A program made the translations under genes and the position numbers. Positions 1 through 6,919 of a stretch of DNA of 15,227 nucleotides are shown here, piece by piece (within the stretch, counting starts at the first letter, position 1; every line of letters starts with the position of its first letter). The notes beneath the pieces are model-generated. The model saw nothing but the letters and a program-made list of their open reading frames with translations. It did no database searches and had not been told where the DNA came from. The stretch spans positions 1 to 15,227 of the forward strand of contig CALVXT010000009.1 in assembly GCA_944371545.1 (NCBI GenBank), read 5' to 3'. Source of the DNA: an uncultured Bacilli bacterium. Its GTDB lineage: Bacteria; Bacillota_I; Bacilli_A; RF39; UBA660.

Positions 1-75
1 GGAATAATTTATTTGTTAAGGGAGAAATTATTTAAAAACTTCCATCTTTTTTATCTTGACATGTTACCAGATGTC

Positions 76-1254
76 TTAATATGTAATTTCTTCCTCTTCA
101 TTTTCATGAATATGAACTCTTACAACTCGATTACTTATTTGATTAAATAAGTGATATGCATTGATACCTAACACTTTGCATACACTAGAAATTGGAATAT
201 GAGAACCAAAAATTTCCACTTTTGTTCCAACTGAAATTTTTTTGGGACTAAATATTAGAAGCATGTCCATGCAGTCTCCAACAATTTTTAGATATTCTCC
301 ATTAATATACACATATTTAAAATTTTTATTTACTCCATCAGCATAACCAATTGGTAAGGTTAGAATGTAGCCGTCTTCTTCTATTTTATGCGTGTTATAA
401 CCAACTACTTCATTTTTATGCACAGATCTTACACTCATCACTTCTGTATACAGCTCCATTGCTGTTTTTAACGATAAGTCGTTTTCTAAAATGGTTTTGC
501 TACACTTATATTTTTTTTGAAGCCAGCTTCGTTTTAGTTTGCGAAGTTTACTTTGAAGTGATTTGCCATCTTTACGACTTTGAGAAAATCCATAAAGAAT
601 TATTCCTAAGCGAATGCCGTTGCAAAAAGAAAGTTTTGGATGATTTACTAAAGTTAAACTTCTTCCCATATGAACGATTGGTATATCTTTTAAAGGAATA
701 CTTTTGGTAATTTCTAAGAAGGTATTCACTTGTTTATCAAAATATGGGTCCATTACACCTGATGTAGCAAAATGACTAAAAACTCCTTCTATTAAAATAT
801 GAGAGTTTTCTTTTAGAAGTTCATATGCTTCTTTTAGTTCTTTGGAATCAAAGAAGCCTAACCGATGCATTCCAGTATCAATTGCTAAGTGTATCTTTAA
901 GGTATCATATAAATCCATTTTAAGAAGTTCTTTGGTATATTCTAAAGATTCGATGGTTAATGTAATGTTGTTATTAATGGCATCCATTATGTAATCTAAG
1001 TGAATAGGTTCTAGACAAAGAATTGGTGTGTCTGATGTGTATTTACGAACTTTTATTGCTTCTTCTAATGAGGAAACTGCTAGATAGTTTACTCCTCCTT
1101 TAATTAAATCTAGAACGCTTTTTGTTCCATGATGGTAGGCATTGTTTTTAACCACACCAAAATAGTATTCATAGTCTGGATACTTGTTAATTATTTCTTT
1201 TACGTTTTCAGTAAGAATATCTCCATTTATAGTTGCATAGGTTTTTCTTTGCAT
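76..1254 (-). CDS. alr: Alanine racemase, PLP-dependent
   Basis: Interconverts L- and D-alanine in the cytoplasm, supplying D-Ala for peptidoglycan. The 392-residue protein has the fold-III PLP barrel followed by the C-terminal beta domain. The PLP lysine is K36 in VVKNNAY, with Y40 as the usual phosphate-contact tyrosine. R131 (GMHRLG), H161 (FSHFATS), R215 (NGIRLGIILYG), the second catalytic base Y286 (VGYNTHK) and the CMD motif at 328-330 are all in place. Two oddities: the segment usually reading H-x-A-N-S-A reads HMGRSL (195-200), so the usual Asn is Arg, and residues about 223-260 form a longer, very basic linker than in typical Alr. The start is set by an SD (AAGGTGAT) just before ATG 1254. 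Divergent from the helicase; no partner gene is visible to its left. Family assignment is firm; the effect of the changes is unknown. Confidence 0.9.
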   Translation of the reverse strand: MQRKTYATINGDILTENVKEIINKYPDYEYYFGVVKNNAYHHGTKSVLDLIKGGVNYLAVSSLEEAIKVRKYTSDTPILCLEPIHLDYIMDAINNNITLTIESLEYTKELLKMDLYDTLKIHLAIDTGMHRLGFFDSKELKEAYELLKENSHILIEGVFSHFATSGVMDPYFDKQVNTFLEITKSIPLKDIPIVHMGRSLTLVNHPKLSFCNGIRLGIILYGFSQSRKDGKSLQSKLRKLKRSWLQKKYKCSKTILENDLSLKTAMELYTEVMSVRSVHKNEVVGYNTHKIEEDGYILTLPIGYADGVNKNFKYVYINGEYLKIVGDCMDMLLIFSPKKISVGTKVEIFGSHIPISSVCKVLGINAYHLFNQISNRVVRVHIHENEEEEITY

Positions 1255-1277
1255 GTTATCACCTTCATATGTCTTTT

Positions 1278-1286
1278 ATTATAGCA
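1278..1286 (-). promoter_or_regulatory. Extended -10 promoter for alr
   Basis: Read on the minus strand this is TGCTATAAT, a perfect -10 hexamer with the TGn extension. No TTGACA-like -35 lies at 16-18 nt, as is common for extended -10 promoters. The predicted start is near 1271, giving a leader of about 17 nt that contains the SD of alr. Confidence 0.6.
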
Positions 1287-1334
1287 AAAAAGAGCTCTTC
1301 TTAACAGGTAAACACCAAAATTTGACAATTCTAA

Positions 1335-1368
1335 ACAAAAAAAAATTAGATTATCTTTCTCTAATTTT
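1335..1368 (-). terminator. Terminator-like hairpin in the alr/helicase intergenic region
   Basis: AAAATTAGA (1342-1350) and TCTAATTTT (1360-1368) form a 9-bp stem with a 9-nt loop. On the minus strand the stem runs straight into a run of nine U residues. It lies upstream of the alr promoter and would stop antisense transcription coming out of the helicase gene. All stem pairs but one are A-T, so chance is possible. Confidence 0.35.
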
Positions 1369-1409
1369 CTCCTTTTACTTTTCTACGATTTCTTCGCTTA
1401 TCTAGCAAA

Positions 1410-1439
1410 TTGACAAACGGACTACAAGTTTTTTATAAT
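1410..1439 (+). promoter_or_regulatory. Consensus promoter giving a leaderless helicase mRNA
   Basis: TTGACA (1410-1415) and TATAAT (1434-1439) are both perfect consensus hexamers, 18 nt apart. Six bases separate the -10 from ATG 1446, so the expected transcript start is the A of the start codon or within a base of it. No SD precedes that ATG. The in-frame TTG that would extend the gene upstream is the first codon-sized piece of the -35 box itself, so it cannot be the start of this transcript. Confidence 0.75.
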
Positions 1440-1445
1440 ATTTTT

Positions 1446-2930
1446 ATGACCAAAATTACTGTAAATAATTATGACCTTGATGAAGAACAATTAAAACCTG
1501 TTTTAGAAAATGCAAAATATTCTTTAATTATTGCTGGAGCTGGTTCTGGGAAAACTTTAACTTTAATTGGTAAAATTAAATATATGTTAGAAAATCAACT
1601 GATTAAGCCTGAAGAAATTTGTACGATTTCTTTTACCAATGAAGCTACGAATAATTTAAAGAAAAATATTTTAAAAAATTGTCATGTAGAAGTTCCTACT
1701 TTTACTTTTCATAAATTAGCTTTGGATATTTTGAAAAAAGAACATGTTTCTTATAAAATTGCTCGACCTGATTTATTAGAATTTACTATTCAAGAGTTTT
1801 TTGAAACAAAATGTTTTGGCAATACTTTTTTGATAAAAAAATGTTATAAAATTTTTGATATTCCTTTCTTTTTCTCATGGAAAAAAATTTTAGAGTCAGC
1901 GAAATTTCCAGAATACAAAAAGCAAATTCTTACTTTTGTTAACTTATTTAAAGCTAATGGATATTTTGAAAAAAATTTAAAAGATATTTTAAGAAAAGCT
2001 AAAAAAGAGCCTTTGCTTTATGTTATCTATGCTATTTATTTACTTTATGAAACCGATAAGGAAAGTTCTGGAACATTAGATTTTGATGATATTATTTTAA
2101 AAACAACCCTTTATTTAAAAGAACATGCTTGTACTCTTTCTTATAAACTTCTTATTATTGATGAATTTCAAGATACTTCTTTATGTCGGTTTCAATTTGT
2201 ACAGGAAATTTTAAAAAAAACGGACGCTTCTTTGTGCGTAGTTGGAGATGATTACCAATCTATCTATCATTTTTCTGGTTGTGATTTAACGATTTTTTTG
2301 AATTTTGCTTCTTATTTTCCAAATGTTAAAACATATAAGTTAGAAACAACTTATCGAAATAGTGATGAACTTGTAAAAACTGCTGGACGATTTATTCAGA
2401 AAAATCCTAATCAAGTAAAAAAGGAACTTAAAAGTTCTAAACATATTGAAAAACCTATAAAGTTGATTTACTATAAAAATCTAGATTCTGTTTTAGAAAG
2501 AGTTTTAGAAATGATTCCTGAAGATAAAGAAATTTTTATTTTAGGTAGAAATCATTTTGACTTAAAAAAATATACTAAAAATTTAACTTATTCTATGAAA
2601 GAAAATAATGAAATAACTTTCTTTAAATTTCCTAATCGAAAAATCCGATTTTTAACGGTTCATGCTGCAAAAGGACTAGAAAGTGATGTTGTTATTTTGC
2701 TTAATTTAGAGAATACTTTGTATGGATTTCCTACACTACTTAAAGATGAAAAAATTCTTTCTTATATTAAAAATCAACAACCCTATCCTTTTGAGGAAGA
2801 ACGAAGGCTATTTTATGTAGGTCTTACTAGAACAAAATCACTTATTTATGTCCTTGTCCCTAAATTTAATCCATCTTGTTTTATTAAAGAAATTAAAAAA
2901 GACAAGAATGTAGAAAATTTATTCTTGTGA
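1446..2930 (+). CDS. Compact UvrD/Rep-type (SF1A) helicase
   Basis: ATP-dependent DNA helicase or translocase of the UvrD/Rep superfamily, 494 residues from ATG 1446. Motifs in order: Q-like DEEQ (12-15), Walker A AGAGSGKT (30-37), motif Ia SFTNEAT, TFHKL, motif II DEFQD (239-243), motif III GDDYQSIY (267-274), motif IV TTYRNS (301-306), motif V TVHAAKGLE (404-412) and motif VI RRLFYVGLTRT (453-463). All catalytic motifs are intact, but the protein is about 200 residues shorter than PcrA/UvrD: the stretch between motifs IV and V, where the 2B subdomain normally sits, is only about 100 residues. That predicts a slim enzyme needing a partner or acting as a translocase. I chose ATG 1446 over an in-frame TTG at 1410, which lies in the -35 box. 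The gene stands alone on the plus strand and converges on the VanZ-RDD gene. Its exact role (repair or clearing proteins from DNA) is not evident. Confidence 0.9.
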   Translation: MTKITVNNYDLDEEQLKPVLENAKYSLIIAGAGSGKTLTLIGKIKYMLENQLIKPEEICTISFTNEATNNLKKNILKNCHVEVPTFTFHKLALDILKKEHVSYKIARPDLLEFTIQEFFETKCFGNTFLIKKCYKIFDIPFFFSWKKILESAKFPEYKKQILTFVNLFKANGYFEKNLKDILRKAKKEPLLYVIYAIYLLYETDKESSGTLDFDDIILKTTLYLKEHACTLSYKLLIIDEFQDTSLCRFQFVQEILKKTDASLCVVGDDYQSIYHFSGCDLTIFLNFASYFPNVKTYKLETTYRNSDELVKTAGRFIQKNPNQVKKELKSSKHIEKPIKLIYYKNLDSVLERVLEMIPEDKEIFILGRNHFDLKKYTKNLTYSMKENNEITFFKFPNRKIRFLTVHAAKGLESDVVILLNLENTLYGFPTLLKDEKILSYIKNQQPYPFEEERRLFYVGLTRTKSLIYVLVPKFNPSCFIKEIKKDKNVENLFL

Positions 2931-2935
2931 TTTTT
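2902..2935. terminator. Bidirectional intrinsic terminator inside overlapping gene ends
   Basis: ACAAGAAT (2902-2909) pairs with ATTCTTGT (2921-2928) around an 11-nt loop. On the plus strand it is followed after GA by TTTTT; on the minus strand by C and six U. It sits inside the last codons of both convergent genes and covers both stop codons. Confidence 0.6.
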
Positions 2936-4061
2936 CGGTATATTCCATATTACTTATTAACGTGACATGACTAATTTTTTCGTAGGATAAAGGCATTCCA
3001 AAAATTCTTTTTAGTAAAGCGATTAAGAACATCATTAAGGTTAAAGCAGCCACGACAATTCCGTAATACTCAAAGAAATTTGTAGATATATACTTGTTTC
3101 TCCATAGAATGTAACCAGTAAATAAAAGAAAAATAGGTATAAATATATAAATGAATAGTTTCCAAAAATAATAACTTACTATTCGATACCAAGCAATTTT
3201 TTTGTCTGAATAAAATCTTAAATGAAAAAATTTCATACCCAGAGTTCTTCCTTTAAGAATGTTTGGTAAGATAAGATAATAAAAAATTGTCCAAATGATG
3301 CCTATTCCAATTTTTAATAATAATGAATCATTTATATAATTATGAACTAAATATATAGTTGCAATTAAAAACACACTATAAAGAAGAAAATCTATTAAAA
3401 AAGTCATGCTTCTTTTTAGAATACTAACACTTTTCGCTTTTTCTTTTGATTCTTCATCAATTTCTTTTCTAGTTGGGAGAAATTTTATTGGAATAAATGC
3501 GAGAAAGTAACCGATTATTCCACCTAAAGTATTTAATATTAAATCATCTACATCAAAAACTCGGTAGCCTCTTGGATAAATAAAATATAGCCCACTTAGC
3601 TGTGTTATTTCAAAAAATAAGGTTAAACAGAAAGTGTAAAAAACTGTTTTTTTAAAATCAAATTCAAAGTAATAATGTAAATAAATTCCAAAAGGAACTG
3701 TTAAAATAATATTGAATAAGGATTCATAAACCGTTGGATTTTGTAGAGTTGGAAAATAGGTTGCAAAATCGCTTGCTGAAAATGAAGATAAAGATAAAAT
3801 TTCAGAAATAAAATGAAAGGGAATTAGATTATAACTCGGTGTGGTCATTTGTGAAACTGTTTCAATACTTGGTAAAGGTAAAATCACTAAGAAGTAAGCC
3901 GACATTAGATATAATAAAAATGAATAAACAATGATTGAACGATAGGAACTAATTGAACCATATTTATGATACTGGTAAATGATATATGGAATCGTAAAGA
4001 TTAATGCGACTATAGGAAACAAAATAATTGCCATTTTAATCGCATAAGAGAATGTTGACAT
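2919..4061 (-). CDS. VanZ-like and RDD domain fusion membrane protein
   Basis: Polytopic membrane protein of 380 residues with two recognisable domains. Residues 1-195 are VanZ-like: several hydrophobic segments, the FFEITQ block (149-154) and the acidic RVFDVDDLILNTLGG block (167-181) typical of the family. After a charged linker (198-216) comes an RDD domain, with R217 and D224 in its first helix and KGRTLGMK at 270-277. VanZ itself gives low-level teicoplanin resistance by an unclear mechanism; RDD proteins are membrane proteins of mixed or unknown function. No substrate can be assigned. The SD AAAGGA lies 8 nt before ATG 4061. It follows rluB by 12 nt, so it is probably the last gene of the minus-strand transcript, and its 3' end overlaps the helicase gene by 12 bp. 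Confidence 0.85.
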   Translation of the reverse strand: MSTFSYAIKMAIILFPIVALIFTIPYIIYQYHKYGSISSYRSIIVYSFLLYLMSAYFLVILPLPSIETVSQMTTPSYNLIPFHFISEILSLSSFSASDFATYFPTLQNPTVYESLFNIILTVPFGIYLHYYFEFDFKKTVFYTFCLTLFFEITQLSGLYFIYPRGYRVFDVDDLILNTLGGIIGYFLAFIPIKFLPTRKEIDEESKEKAKSVSILKRSMTFLIDFLLYSVFLIATIYLVHNYINDSLLLKIGIGIIWTIFYYLILPNILKGRTLGMKFFHLRFYSDKKIAWYRIVSYYFWKLFIYIFIPIFLLFTGYILWRNKYISTNFFEYYGIVVAALTLMMFLIALLKRIFGMPLSYEKISHVTLISNMEYTEKSQE

Positions 4062-4073
4062 AGATATCCTTTT

Positions 4074-4787
4074 TTATTTTAAAGAATATAATTTTTTTAC
4101 TTCTTTGATTGTTAAAGGACGATAGTCGCCTTTTTTTAAACCATCTAAAGTTAAAAATGCTACTCTTTCTCTTTTTAATTCTATAACTTTATGCCCTAAA
4201 GCTGATATGATTTTTTTTACAATATGGTTTCTTCCTTCATTTATTCCTAAATAGATTACGGTTGTTTGTGTTTCTTGATTTACTTTTTTTACTTTTACAT
4301 ATGTTGGAATAGTTTTTCTTCCCTCAATTTCTATTCCTTTTTTGATTTTCATTATTTCTTCTCTCGTTACTACTCCAGTAACTTTTGCTCGATAAAATTT
4401 TTCGATTTTATTTTTTGGATGAGTTAAAATGTTTGTTAGCTCTCCATCATTTGTTAAAAGTAATACTCCTGTTGTATCATAGTCTAACCGTCCTACTGGA
4501 TAGATTCTTCCTCTAGATGGAATAAGCTCTGTCACTGTTTTTCTTCCTTTTTCATCTTTGACACTCGATATCGTTTTTTCTGGTTTATAAAGTAGATAAT
4601 ATTCTTTTTCTTCTTTTAAAGGAAGCAGAGTACCATTAATTTCTATTCTGTCATCATTTGATACTTTTGTTCCTTGTTCTGTTACAATTTGATTATTCAC
4701 TTTTACTTTTCCCTGACTTATTAATTCTTCTGCTTTTCTCCTTGAACAGAATCCAGAATTTGCGATGACTTTTTGTAATCGTTCCAT
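4074..4787 (-). CDS. rluB: 23S rRNA pseudouridine synthase, RsuA/RluB family
   Basis: Converts a specific uridine to pseudouridine in rRNA; this family modifies 23S (RluB) or 16S (RsuA) rRNA. The protein is 237 residues from ATG 4787. An N-terminal S4 RNA-binding domain (about 1-58, with ANSGFCSRRKAEELI) is followed by the catalytic domain with GRLDYDTTG (99-107), in which D102 is the nucleophile, and a C-terminal EGRNHIVKKI block. I chose ATG 4787 because AAAGGAG lies 7-8 nt before it; an in-frame ATG at 4805 overlaps that SD and has none of its own. RluB is favoured over RsuA by likeness to the Bacillus protein, but the target base cannot be proven from sequence. It lies between another pseudouridine synthase and the VanZ-RDD gene. 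Confidence 0.85.
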   Translation of the reverse strand: MERLQKVIANSGFCSRRKAEELISQGKVKVNNQIVTEQGTKVSNDDRIEINGTLLPLKEEKEYYLLYKPEKTISSVKDEKGRKTVTELIPSRGRIYPVGRLDYDTTGVLLLTNDGELTNILTHPKNKIEKFYRAKVTGVVTREEIMKIKKGIEIEGRKTIPTYVKVKKVNQETQTTVIYLGINEGRNHIVKKIISALGHKVIELKRERVAFLTLDGLKKGDYRPLTIKEVKKLYSLK

Positions 4788-4808
4788 TTCTATTCTCCTT
4801 TCCATTAA

Positions 4809-4838
4809 ATTATTTTATTAATTTATTTATTCTTTCAA
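4809..4838 (-). promoter_or_regulatory. Possible internal promoter before rluB
   Basis: On the minus strand TTGAAA (4833-4838) and AATAAT (4809-4814) are 18 nt apart, each one mismatch from consensus. The predicted start near 4802 would give a leader of about 15 nt holding the rluB SD, the same short-leader layout as other promoters here. It occupies the only sizeable gap (59 nt) in the gene train. A/T richness makes chance matches easy. Confidence 0.4.
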
Positions 4839-4846
4839 ACATACTA

Positions 4847-5533
4847 TCAATCATTACTCTTTTTTTCATTTGTTGCACTACCAAATACTTGATAGAATTC
4901 TTTGGGTGCAGGACATTCTATTTTTAAAATATTTCCTTTGGAGATTTCTAATTCTAAATAAGTTGCATGGAGTCCTAATCGTCCAAGAGGATTTTTCGTG
5001 GCACCGTATTTTTTATCGCCAATTATGGGATTACCTAGTCCTTTTAAGTGAACTCGAATCTGATTTTTCTTGCCGGTTTCAATTATAATTTTTACTAAGG
5101 AATATTTGTTACTTTGTTGCAAAACTTGATAATGAGTAATAGCAAGTTCTCCCTTTTTGGGGTTATCTGTTTCATGAACATAAAGTGTCTTATCTTCATA
5201 TAAATAGTTTTTTCTTGTTCCTTCTCTTTCTTTCATCTTCCCTTCAACAACAGCTATGTATTCTCGAACTTTGGCCTTCTCTTTCCAGTCTTTTTGTAAA
5301 TTTTGTTTTGTTTTTTCATTTTTAGCAAAAACGACTATTCCAGAGGTATCTTTGTCTAACCTATTTACAATGAAAATCTTATTTTTGGGATATTGCTTTT
5401 TTACATAGGCACTTACTTCTTGATATAAAGTATGTTCTTTTTCTTTTGAAGTCGCTACAGTTAAGACTTTAGCAGGTTTATTTATTATTAAGATATTTTT
5501 ATCTTCGTATAGAATGTTCAGTTTCTTTTTCAT
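4847..5533 (-). CDS. RluA-family pseudouridine synthase without S4 domain
   Basis: RNA pseudouridine synthase of the RluA/RluC/RluD family, 228 residues. It begins directly with the catalytic domain (ILYEDKNILIINKPAKVL, about 7-24) and has no N-terminal S4 domain. The active-site block is NRLDKDTSG (57-65) with D60 as nucleophile; Asn replaces the more common His before RLD, a known variation. The C-terminal block with KKNQIRVHLKGLGNPIIGDKKYG in pieces (about 154-178) is the usual substrate-binding region. The SD GAAGG lies 8 nt before ATG 5533. The start overlaps the upstream glycan-cleaving gene by 35 bp, so translation is probably coupled. Target RNA (rRNA or tRNA) cannot be told from sequence. 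Confidence 0.85.
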   Translation of the reverse strand: MKKKLNILYEDKNILIINKPAKVLTVATSKEKEHTLYQEVSAYVKKQYPKNKIFIVNRLDKDTSGIVVFAKNEKTKQNLQKDWKEKAKVREYIAVVEGKMKEREGTRKNYLYEDKTLYVHETDNPKKGELAITHYQVLQQSNKYSLVKIIIETGKKNQIRVHLKGLGNPIIGDKKYGATKNPLGRLGLHATYLELEISKGNILKIECPAPKEFYQVFGSATNEKKSND

Positions 5534-6680
5534 AATCCATGCCTTCTATTTGATAGTGAACGACTTCCCCACTTGCATATTGAATCGTAAACCCTTTTTC
5601 AAGTTCTTCTTTTGTTAAATATCGAAAGATGTTATTCAAATAATTTGGGTCATCGGCTTCGGTTACTTGTCCTCTTAAAATTTCTTCTTCACTTACTTTT
5701 TCATTTATTCTAGTATATCCCATATTATAAGAAGCAAGGCCTTTTACTAAATTTTGCTGTTTATTAATTAAATAAGAAAGATATGCACAGGAAACTTTGA
5801 TGTTTAAAGAAACTGTATTTTTAACGTCTGTTAATCTATAAATTTCATACCCTTCTTTTTTTAATCCTATTGCTTCTTGAATTTTTTCTTGTTCTAAATT
5901 TGAAAATTCTGAAAAGTTTCCCATTGTTTCTAAAGCTTCTAAAGGGTAATTGTCATAACACTTTGGTAAAATGTAGATTTTATCCATTCCAATAAATTTT
6001 TCTTCTTCATATACTGGAGCAGTAATTTTTTCACCACATAAAAGTTCTGTTATTTGACCAACATTATTATAATTTGGATTGCTTCGATCATTTGATCTTT
6101 CTTGAGTGAATAAGGCAACATTTAAATTGTAATCTAATCCATATCTTTTCGAATATTCTTCAATAAAATTGCCAAATTCTTGAATTGTTTCTTGTTTTTT
6201 CTCATAGCCTAAGGTATCTGTAAAAACTATTTCTTTGAAAAGAGTAATTGTATTCTCTTCTAAATCATTTTCTTTTGGTTTTTCTTGTTCAATTACTATT
6301 GTATATGGAATTGTTTGTTTTTCTGGTACTGCTGATGTATATTCTGTTGTAACTTGAGAGACGGTATCCTTTTCATTTAAAGAAGATGTTAGATGAACTG
6401 CAGCTCCAATTCCAGCAACGGTTGCCATCATTGCTATTTTAGTTAAAATTCTTTTTGAATTTTTTGAACGTAACTTTCCTTTTTTTGATTTCATTTGGAT
6501 TTTTTTCAGATTTATTTTTCTATAATCTAAATTGGTTGTAATTGAAAATCGATACATTTGACCGTCGATCATGATTAGTTTATTTTGAGCATTTACTTTT
6601 ATTCTACTTGTTGGATATTCGGCAAGAAAAAGTTTTTTAATAGATTCGTTTATAGTTTGAAAATCTTTTTCTCTAGACAT
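5499..6680 (-). CDS. Membrane-anchored lytic-transglycosylase-like (SLT) protein
   Basis: Probable peptidoglycan-cleaving enzyme, 393 residues. Residues 1-77 are soluble and basic toward the end, with no signal peptide. One membrane segment follows at about 79-98 after a KSKKGK...KNSKR stretch, giving an N-in, C-out topology. A linker leads to a lysozyme-like domain at about 165-355. It shows the SLT order: GLDYNLNVALFTQERS (181-196) with E194 as the likely catalytic acid, NVGQI (206-210) in place of G-L-M-Q-I, VSLNIKVSCAYLSYLI (290-305), and ASYNMGYTRI (316-325). A short tail (356-393) follows. Start context: the DUF1292 gene ends ATG-TGA one base before this ATG, and no good SD is visible, so translation probably depends on reinitiation. 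The SLT call rests on motif order, not on overall similarity. The N-terminal cytoplasmic domain is unknown to me. Confidence 0.7.
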   Translation of the reverse strand: MSREKDFQTINESIKKLFLAEYPTSRIKVNAQNKLIMIDGQMYRFSITTNLDYRKINLKKIQMKSKKGKLRSKNSKRILTKIAMMATVAGIGAAVHLTSSLNEKDTVSQVTTEYTSAVPEKQTIPYTIVIEQEKPKENDLEENTITLFKEIVFTDTLGYEKKQETIQEFGNFIEEYSKRYGLDYNLNVALFTQERSNDRSNPNYNNVGQITELLCGEKITAPVYEEEKFIGMDKIYILPKCYDNYPLEALETMGNFSEFSNLEQEKIQEAIGLKKEGYEIYRLTDVKNTVSLNIKVSCAYLSYLINKQQNLVKGLASYNMGYTRINEKVSEEEILRGQVTEADDPNYLNNIFRYLTKEELEKGFTIQYASGEVVHYQIEGMDYEKETEHSIRR

Positions 6681-6681
6681 A

Positions 6682-6918
6682 TCACATCATACTTTCAAAA
6701 AGTTCAGTTACTTCTCTTAATTCATCAGAGTCACTTACATCATTTAATGTATTTGTTTCATCTTCTGGATCATATGAAGAAACATATAAATCATCATTTT
6801 TTTCATCAACATACTCATAAACTAAATAATGTTTTTTTCGTTTTTCAGAATATAAATTCGTTATTACTCGGCATTCAATACTTCCTTCAGTGGTATCTAA
6901 AAAAAATGTGTCTTCCAT
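6682..6918 (-). CDS. DUF1292 family small acidic protein
   Basis: A 78-residue soluble acidic protein matching the DUF1292 (YrzB-like) family: an N-terminal beta-rich stretch (EGSIECRVITNLYSEKRKKH), then YLVYEYVDE, an acidic D/E-rich middle containing SSYDPEDE, and a C-terminal helix DELREVTELFESMM. The length is normal for the family. Biochemical function is unknown; in many Firmicutes it sits beside the Holliday junction resolvase gene ruvX/yrrK and yrzL, which are absent here. The SD AAAGGA lies 9 nt before the ATG, within the end of the YnbB-like gene, and only one base separates the two genes. The next gene again starts one base after this stop, so the three form a tightly coupled unit. 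Confidence 0.8.
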   Translation of the reverse strand: MEDTFFLDTTEGSIECRVITNLYSEKRKKHYLVYEYVDEKNDDLYVSSYDPEDETNTLNDVSDSDELREVTELFESMM

Positions 6919-6919
6919 A

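Noticed and set aside
3..32. AATAATTT/AAATTATT hairpin left of alr as a terminator
   Set aside because: The stem is all A-T with a 14-nt loop and no U-tract follows on either strand.
351..710. 119-codon plus-strand frame across the alanine racemase gene
   Set aside because: It is antisense to a protein with all Alr motifs, and its product is Cys/Leu/Phe-rich without motifs or SD.
1410..1445. Upstream TTG start adding 12 residues to the helicase
   Set aside because: The TTG is the start of the TTGACA -35 box, has no SD, and would not be on the predicted transcript.
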